Shown here: in pieces, positions 57,283-64,000 of the stretch
Layout: each line of letters starts with the position of its first letter
Numbering within the stretch: the stretch's first letter is position 1
Assembly (NCBI GenBank): GCA_900291925.1
Contig: UWYS01000005.1
Span: 186,001-250,000 of the forward strand
Length of the DNA stretch: 64,000 nucleotides
Direction: 5' to 3'
Source: Thecaphora thlaspeos
Taxonomy: Eukaryota; Basidiomycota; Ustilaginomycetes; Urocystidales; Glomosporiaceae
Made by a program: the position numbers and the translations under genes
The notes under the pieces: model-generated
What the model was told of the DNA's origin: nothing
The model's input: the letters and a program-made list of their open reading frames with translations, nothing else
The model's database searches: none

Positions 57283-58104
57283 GTCGGCGGAGGTTGGAGG
57301 GCGTGGCCTTATGCGGCAGGTAGAAGGGCACGGGTGCCTGGTTGCTCGTTTGCGAGAGTGGCGAGATGAGAAGGAGGGGGGTGACCCGGGAGGTGGAAGA
57401 AGGGAAGGAGGGCGGGCCAAAAAGACGAAAGGGAAACCAAGCGAAGAAGACACCAGGCGGACGGCGGACACGGAAAAGAAAAAAAAAAACTAACCATCGG
57501 TTAAAAGACTGCGGTGCGAATCGGGGCGAAAGTGGGCCGATCGGGATGGGGGCGGAACTGCCCGATTGTTGAGAGCCGCAGGTGATGCCGGGCTTGGCTC
57601 GTCGCCTCTGGCTGGGCCTGGTGCTTGGCCGAGCGATGGCGGTCCAGGAGGCTGAGAGCATCTCACCAACCATTCAAGATTCTCGCCTTGCTAGAGTGGC
57701 GTGAGGACGCGCGATGTGATTCGTGAGCTCGAGGTCGAGGGGATGACCTTCCTCTAAAGGTAATCACGAAGGGCAAGTCGAGAGAGAGCACGCTGTTCTA
57801 GAGGCCAGCACGAGACGCAGAGTGCGGTGGGCGGAGGCTGCCGTGTGCGGAGGCCGCCATCTCCGCCGCGCTCGTCGGCTCCGTTCCGCCGCCGCACAGA
57901 CCCGTCTTGCTTCTTCTTGCTGGCCTTGCTGGCCTTGCTGGCCTCGCTGGCCTCGCTGAGCCTCGTCCCGCTCTTCCCTCTGTTGGCCTAGCCCGCCCCC
58001 ACCACCACTGCCACCGCCATCGACGCAAGCCGGCACCCAGGACGCAAGAATCCGTCCACCCCCTTTAATCCGTCAAGAGTCCTCCACACAAACGGCTGGC
58101 CACC
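57283..58104. promoter_or_regulatory. Divergent promoter of the basic protein and GCV1
   Basis: 822 bp between divergent start codons. It contains a 9-bp tandem repeat and a purine-rich tract (57370-57490) on the side of the minus-strand gene. Confidence 0.5.
57917..57959. repeat. 9-bp tandem repeat (TTGCTGGCC)n
   Basis: About five copies, some with TCGCTGGCC. Confidence 0.85.
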
Positions 58105-59577
58105 ATGCGAGCCGCAGCACGCGCCCTCATCAAGGCCACGCGCCCCGCCCTCCCTTGCTCCTCCCGCACCGCCGCGCCCTCATCCGCAAGCCCCCTCTCT
58201 ACCCTCGTCGGCCAGTCGCGGCACATCACACCTGTGCGCGCCGCCCCCATCCCCGCTCGCCGCCTCTACACCTCGCCCCTCCGGGCGCAAGAGGCACAAG
58301 GCGAGGTCATGAGCTCGCCCCACGCTCCCCTCACGCTGCCCCTCTCAAAGACACGCCTCTACGACTTCCACATCAAGCACGCCGCCAAGATGGTCCCCTT
58401 TGGCGGCTACCTCATGCCCCTCACCTACGGTGACGTCGGACAGGGTGCCTCCCACCACCACGTCCGCAACCACGCAGGCCTCTTTGACGTCGGTCACATG
58501 GTGCAGCACCGCTTCACCGGTCCCGGCGCGCTCGACTTCCTCCAGCACCTCGCCCCTGCATCCCTCAAGACCATGGCCCCCTTCAACTCCACCCTTTCCG
58601 TCCTCCTCTCAGAGCAGGGCGGCATCCTCGACGACCTCATCATCACCAAGCACGCAGACGACCGCTTCTACGTCGTCACAAACGCAGGCAGGCGCACCGA
58701 GGACCTCGCTTGGATCGGTGAAAAGCTCGACCAGTGGAATGCCTCCAAGCCAAGGTGCGATCACGAGGTGCTCGAGGGATGGGGTCTCGTCGCCCTCCAG
58801 GGCCCCACGGCCGCGCAGGTCCTTGGAAAGCTCGTTCCGCAGTCGTACGACCTCAACACCCTCACATTTGGCAAGAGCGACTTTATCAAGCTCAACGTAG
58901 GCGGGACCGAGGTCGAGTGCCACGTCGCGCGTGCCGGATACACGGGCGAGGATGGATTTGAGGTGAGTGTGTCCGTGCGCGGCGAGGCAAAGCGGAGGCG
59001 AGGTGGCAGCTGCTGACATGTCCGACTGCCTTACCCTCCCCTGGCTCGCTACCCTCGTCAGATCTCGATTCCGCCGGAGTCGACCGAGGCGGTGGCTGAG
59101 GCGCTGGTCTCGGACGCCGAGGTCCAGCTTGCCGGATTAGCCGCGCGCGACAGCCTGCGCTTGGAAGCTGGCATGTGCCTGTACGGCCACGACCTCGATG
59201 AAAGCGTCAGCCCGATCGAAGCGGCGCTAGCGTGGTGCGTTGGCAAGGACCGTCGCGCCGCCGGCGACTTCCTCGGCGCCGAGCGAGTGCTGCGCGAGCT
59301 CAAGGAAGGCCCGCCGCGACGTAGGGTCGGGCTGGTGGTCGACGGAGGCATCGCGCGGGAGAACGCCCGGATCCTCTCCGAGGACGGGACAAAGGTGGTG
59401 GGTCGCGTGACGTCCGGCATCCCTTCGCCGACCACGGGCAAGAACATCGCCATGGTGCTGGTCGAAAACGGCCAGCACAAAAAGGGGACCAAGCTCATGG
59501 TCGAAATCCGCAAGAAGCTCCGACCCGCAGAGGTGGCCAAGCTGCCCTTTGTAGAGAACAAGTTCTTCCGCGGCTAG
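58105..59577 (+). CDS. GCV1: Aminomethyltransferase, glycine cleavage system T protein
   Basis: Mitochondrial T protein of the glycine cleavage complex; transfers the methylene group from aminomethyl-lipoyl H protein to tetrahydrofolate. Exons 58105-58962 and 59062-59577 are joined in phase 0 across a 99-nt intron (GTGAGT...GTCAG), about 457 residues. The first 60 residues are Arg/Ala/Ser-rich without acids, a mitochondrial presequence. Family motifs are LYDFHIKHAAKMVPFGGY, HHHVRNHAGLFDVGHM, RAGYTGEDGFE, RLEAGMCLYGHDLD and VGRVTSGIPSPTTGKNIAM. Length and order agree with eukaryotic T protein (about 400 residues plus presequence). Confidence 0.95.
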
Positions 59578-60895
59578 GAAAGTTCAGACGCGGCGCGGCA
59601 TCGGGCCGCGGCGGCTTCGTCGCGGCCAATTCTGCGCCAGGCCGGTAGCGTAGTTGAAATACAGAAAGCAGCGTCACGGTGATTTTGGGCGAGACAAAAA
59701 GGCATGCTGCCGTTTCTGCGAGGGCGCAGACAACCGATCGCGACTTGTCCACACCTACTCTGATGTCCTTCTTGAGACGGTGCAATAGTCGACGGAGGAA
59801 GAGGCGCGAGGTGATATGTCAACGAGGGCGTCACGACGGTTTTTTGTTGTGTGTGTATCTTCGGCCGCCGTCGTGAGCGCGGCGCAATAGGTTTTTCGAG
59901 GGCGCGTGCTAAGTCGAACATAAACTTGGTACCGTTTCGAGAAACCTTGTCTGTGCGCCGCGGAATACTAGCATCGTTTCGAGAAGCACGGTTGTCTATG
60001 CGCCGCTGGACACTAGCAACGTCTTGAGAAGCACGATTGTGCCCCGTAGGGCTCAATTGGCTCGCTAGCGTCTCTAGCCACATCCAGACGCCGAGTGTGA
60101 CTCTCAACTATCCGAAGCAGGGCTATGACACAATGACGGGCAGACGCGGGTCGATTGCGAAGAGGGGCCGACGTGTAATCGAGACAAGCCTTACCTTCGT
60201 ATGGACAAGGAAAGGCAACTGAACACGGGTCGTCACACGCCTGACTGACGGGTCACGACCACGTCGCTACATGTAAGCACTTCCAAGCCAGGGAAATTGA
60301 TCCGCCGTGCGGAGGATTTGTGAAAGTCTCGAAGGCGTCGCCGTCGACAAGGATACGAGGAAGGACAATGTCAACTAGCTCCGTTCTTCCACCTGGTGGG
60401 AACAAAAGGATTAGTTCGGGCTAGGGCGTTAAGGCTCGATTCAGCGAAAGCTGTCGTTGCAATATCCGTGCTTGCCATCCCTGTTGCTTCCGATCGTGCA
60501 TTGACGCCCACTTGTCCCGTCGTCTTCAGCCGAGCAGTCGTGGTACAGGGCAAGCAAGACATGAATGAAGCTCCCTCAAATACGGCTGGGATTTCCAGGC
60601 GGAGAATGGGGATATTCTCACTTTGTATCCGGCGTAGAGAATGAGGGCTTTCTCTCTGCTGGTCCTTTCCGTTGATCTCCGTCCAGACGGTACAGGGACA
60701 GCCAGTATTAGGTTCATCAGACATAAAAGGTCGAGGGGATCCTATTCAGGTCCGTCTCCTTTTCTTTCGCCCCGTTTCTCCCCTTGCTACTCACCCGACT
60801 GCCGACTTCTTCCACACGAATCCTCCTTCCCTTTCCCCATCCTTCCCTTTCCCCATCCTCTCCACATTCCCCTTTCCCTCGGTCCTTCAGCTAGC
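59578..60895. promoter_or_regulatory. GCV1 terminator and cutinase promoter
   Basis: 1.3 kb without a supported gene. It contains 42-45-bp repeats and, at 60722-60729, a CATAAAAG TATA-like element about 170 bp before the cutinase ATG. An open minus frame at 60371-60724 has no recognisable features. Confidence 0.5.
59933..60045. repeat. Imperfect 42-45-bp direct repeats
   Basis: Three units beginning CGTTTCGAGAA or CGTCTTGAGAA at about 59933, 59975 and 60020, each with TGCGCCGC and ACTAGCA inside (third unit partial). Confidence 0.8.
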
Positions 60896-62410
60896 ATGAA
60901 GATCACCCTCGCTACCTCTCTCAGTCTCGCTGGCGTGGCCAACGCTTTACCGCTCATGATGCCAGGGATGAGTGGCTCACCCTTCGGCGGTCTCGGAAGC
61001 GGTGGTGGAGGGTTCATGAGCAGGTTGATGGGTGGTGGTCTCGGTGGAGGATCGCCGTTGAGTAGGCTAGGTGGTCTTACTGGTGGTAGTGGCACGGGTG
61101 GAAGTTCGTCGACCGGAAGTACCTCGACTGGCGGCATCTCGACTGGCGGCATCTCGACTGGCGGCACCTCGAATGGTGGCAGCTCAGGCGGTACCGCGTC
61201 GGGACAGTGCGCAAGCTACAGTACGTACACATCATGCCACGACGCCCAACCTCTCGATCAGACCCAAGAGGTAGTCTCCAGCTGAAGGACGTCTGCCCAC
61301 CTCCTTGAACCCCCCTTTACGCCACCATCACCGTATACACGATCGAAAGCCATCATCGATACGCGCGGTACCGGCGAGATGCAAGGACCCTCTATCAGCT
61401 TCCGCTCTATGAACCAACAGATCCTCGCAGCTGTCCCCGGTGGAAAGCAGGTGAGCTTCAATTCCTCCCACCGACGGTGGAGGTGGTAACACCGACGGAC
61501 TCATCTTGCTGACGATGCTGCTTTTGGAACGACGCGCGACCACGAACAACAAGTACCATACCGTCTACCTCGCCGACTTCTCGCAGGTATCGACCATGGG
61601 AACAAACGATGTGCGTTGCCCACCGATGCTCCAACTCGAACGAGGAGCATATCTCCACGCTGACCGGCAGAGAAAGAATTTGACGACTCCTCTCTCTCTC
61701 ACGCGCTGTCGTCTTCTGGCTCGCCGCCAACCAGATCGTCAATACGATCCAGTCCACCCTAGGAACCAACCCTTCGGAATGCTTCGTACTGGAGGGATAC
61801 AGCCAGGGCGCTGCCGCGACGACCAACGCCCTCTCCCAGCTTAGCGGGGCGTCGTTCGACGCTGTCAAGGCCGTCTTCCTCGTTGGCAATCCCATGCGCC
61901 AGCCGGGCAAGGCGTGCAACGTCGACACACAGGGCGGCCAGGGCACGGCCCAAACCAGCGGGATGATGGCCATGCTCGGTGGTGGTATCCCGGACAACTG
62001 GGCTGCAAAGACTATGGATGTCTGCAACTTTGTGAGCTTGCCCGGACCGACCCCGAGGGCGATGGCCGGCATTAATTTTTTCCCCATCCTAATCCCTTTG
62101 TTTTTTCTTGCTGACGATGGCGACGCCACCTCGTGTGTTGCTCTCTCACCCGCTGCTGCGCTCTGGAACGACAGGGCGATGGCGTCTGCGACATGTCCCA
62201 TGGCATGGGCATAAATATGCAGTGAGTCCAGTCTCTTTCGCCCTTCGCTGTGTCTGTCGTTTCGTGATGGCAAGACTGACTGTCGCTGTCGCTGTCGCTT
62301 GAATCCATCATGTTCGTCCGCTGCGCAGGCACATGGCCTATGGTATGGACGCTGGCGTCCAGGACATGGGAGCTCAATTCGTCAAGAAGCAACTCTGTGG
62401 CGGAGCGTAG
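60896..62410 (+). CDS. Secreted cutinase-family serine esterase
   Basis: Extracellular alpha/beta-hydrolase of the cutinase family (cutin or related esters). Six exons: 60896-61220, 61350-61450, 61554-61610, 61735-62031, 62175-62221 and 62329-62410, giving about 302 residues. Residues 1-18 (MKITLATSLSLAGVANA) are a signal peptide. A Gly/Ser/Thr-rich linker of about 85 residues follows, with 15-bp coding repeats near 61124-61180. The catalytic domain has IIDTRGTGEMQGPS, the nucleophile motif EGYSQGAAATTNAL (Ser about residue 184), DGVCDMSHG with the likely acid, and a late His in HMAYGMDAG. Cysteines suited to the usual disulfides are present. Exon junctions follow GT-AG and frame; the first (GTACGT...CGAAAG) is the least certain. 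Confidence 0.87.
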
Positions 62411-63321
62411 TAGACTGGGCTTTCTATCCTCCTCCCCCTCCTCCCCCTCCTCGAGGTCGGCTTGATCCGACCACACCAGCCCTACGCCTTCTTTTCCAGG
62501 CCAGGCCCGACCTCATGGGCATATCGCAGCTCTCTTCCACTCTGTTGTCAGTGTACAGTCTCTCAAGCTCGTCTCTGTGTCTATATCTCTCTCCGACGCC
62601 CGACATCGTTTTCAGTAGCTCTGGCGCTTGGCCGCCGTCTCTCCAGCCTCGACCACACTGTAACATGCATTGCTTCAAAGTTCGCTCTGTTTGTAGTCGA
62701 TACGGTGCTGATCAACAAGTTCGTTGTCACATAGGGACGAAAGGAAAGGTCGAAATGTGCCTGTGCTGTAGCGGGCGGCGGATGGTGGTTGTGCGTGAGG
62801 AGCTTGGTGATGCGGTGAGGAGGGCGTCTCGCAGGGCTGCTTGCGATGCGGTTGCTTCCGACGTCAGTGTTCGATGCGGCGACGTGCGGTCGAGACATGG
62901 CCGCGGGTCTCCCGATGGTGCGGTTTCGGCCTGTCCGAAGGGGCACGCGCCCACGATGCACCGTGCGCTTGGACCCCGGCCAAACTGGCGAATCCCTGAC
63001 CAAAAAGGTGGAGGCGTTTACGGTGGCCGAGCTTAACGCCGCTCGAGGTCAGTTGACGACATTTCCTTCCCACACAAACCCTGACAGCAGCGTGACCTGA
63101 CCCTCTTTACGCCCAAAGCCTGCCTCTTCTTGCTCCCTGCGACACACACGCACACGACAGCCCTCCCTCGCTCGTTGTACACAAGGATGTCCATATAAGA
63201 CCCGAGAGGGCTGGCTTCCTCGTCCGCCCCCCGTCCAGCAAGATCGACTCTTCCCAAAACGCCCTCCTACCGCCAGCCCACCGCCTCCATCCTCTACCAC
63301 TGCCACTCTACCACCACCGCC
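62411..63321. other. Intergenic, no gene seen
   Basis: 0.9 kb between cutinase and the lactonase relic. No supported gene or repeat apart from a short CCTCCTCCCC run at about 62428-62450. Confidence 0.45.
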
Positions 63322-64000
63322 ATGTCGTCCATTCTTACCGAACATCAGCTTTGAGACGGTGTCGTTCTCCCGCACGTCCTCAACCGAGCTCCAAAGGGGA
63401 TCAAGGTCCATGTGTTGTGCCTGGGATATCTTCAGGTACGTTGCTTCTCTCCCTCGTCCCTCTTTCTCTCGTCGCGTTCCAGCTGTAAGCTGACCCCATT
63501 TGCCCCTCGCTCCCTCCTTATCCCACGCTGGGCAGGCCGACGCCGGCTGCTTCTTCCGCGGCGGCAAAACTTCGACGATGTACAACCCATCAGGTCCGGA
63601 GAAGCCCGAACGTCGCGATCTAGTCATGTACTCAGTCCTGATCGACAGTCCCGGTCCCAACGGTTGCGAAGTGACGCTCTAGGAGACTGGATTGCGCAAG
63701 GACTACCCCGAGGTTTGGGGAGCTCCGCTCAACGACATCTTTGCGCGCACGCGATACGAGCCTTAACACGAGCTCGAGGCGGCCATCGCTAAGGTTGGCT
63801 ACGATATCAAGGATGTGACGCAGGTCATCATTGGACATCTGTAAGCATCGCCGGTCGGAGAAGGGTGACGATAAGGGAGGTTGGTGAGACCGTCTATGCT
63901 TACGCACCAATATCATCTCGATACCGTCCCTCAACAGGCATCTGGACCAGAGCGGTGGCCTCAACGCCTTCCGCAACATGGGCGTTCCCATCTGGTGCCA
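63322..64000 (+). pseudogene. Metallo-beta-lactamase-fold (AHL-lactonase-like) gene with three in-frame stops, cut by right edge
   Basis: Homologous to MBL-fold lactonases of the N-acyl-homoserine-lactonase type found in bacteria and some basidiomycetes. Exons 63322-63435, 63536-63840 and 63938 onward have clean splice sites (GTACGT...GGCAG, GTAAGC...AACAG) and continuous homology: KGIKVHVLCLGYLQADAG, KDYPEVWGAPLNDIFART and AIAKVGYDIKDVTQVIIGHL. The frame is broken by TGA 63352-63354, TAG 63680-63682 (where the family has ETG after a hydrophobic residue) and TAA 63764-63766. The metal motif reads HLHLDQ instead of HxHxDH, losing a zinc ligand. All surrounding genes use these stops normally, so recoding is unlikely. 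The rest lies outside the window. Confidence 0.75.

Noticed and set aside
60371..60724. 117-codon minus-strand frame with ATG divergent from cutinase
   Set aside because: No recognisable features and overlaps the likely cutinase promoter; kept open only as a remote possibility.

Overview
The window is dense eukaryotic DNA that I read as a basidiomycete fungus, most likely the smut/Ustilaginomycotina side of the phylum. It is GC-rich, has short introns (mostly 90-160 nt) with GTGAGT/GTAAGT donors and CTGAC-like branch sites, carries single-copy fungal housekeeping genes on both strands, and has plant-associated secreted-protein genes (cutinase, small secreted proteins). The clade is an inference; the sequence cannot fix the species.

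Left part (1-31.6 kb) is a housekeeping block. A kinesin-7-like gene (minus, cut by the left edge) diverges from a GTPase-binding/FH3 formin-like regulator. Then come MPH1/FANCM helicase (minus), COX18 membrane insertase (minus), SQS1-type R3H/G-patch protein (plus), COP9 signalosome subunit 3 (plus, 11 exons), a CPA-type Na+/H+ antiporter (minus), the histone-fold repressor NC2-alpha (plus), a Rab5 GTPase (plus) and the ER Hsp70-like chaperone LHS1/GRP170 (plus).

Middle (32-38 kb) is an accessory island. An intact 320-residue secreted protein of unknown function lies about 3 kb from a second copy in the same orientation. The two copies share promoter and downstream DNA, but the second is broken by two in-frame stops and a frameshift. 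Between them lie a 72-bp inverted repeat and a charged coding relic.

Right part (38-64 kb) returns to conserved genes: RPL24 (plus, two unusually long introns), the LCB2 subunit of serine palmitoyltransferase (plus) and a SWI1/ARID SWI/SNF subunit (plus, after a 3.4-kb gene-poor leader region). It then mixes secreted proteins with housekeeping: a 67-residue secreted candidate (plus), a 227-residue secreted protein (minus), a basic nucleolar-type protein (minus), glycine cleavage T protein GCV1 (plus), a multi-exon cutinase (plus) and, at the right edge, a metallo-beta-lactamase-fold lactonase relic carrying three in-frame stops.

Gene models were spliced by hand from reading-frame continuity, splice-site motifs and family knowledge. 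No search or RNA evidence was available. I saw no rRNA, convincing tRNA, CRISPR or complete transposon. I see no obviously new multi-gene system; the most interesting material is the decaying secreted-gene duplication, the lactonase relic and several odd splice arrangements.
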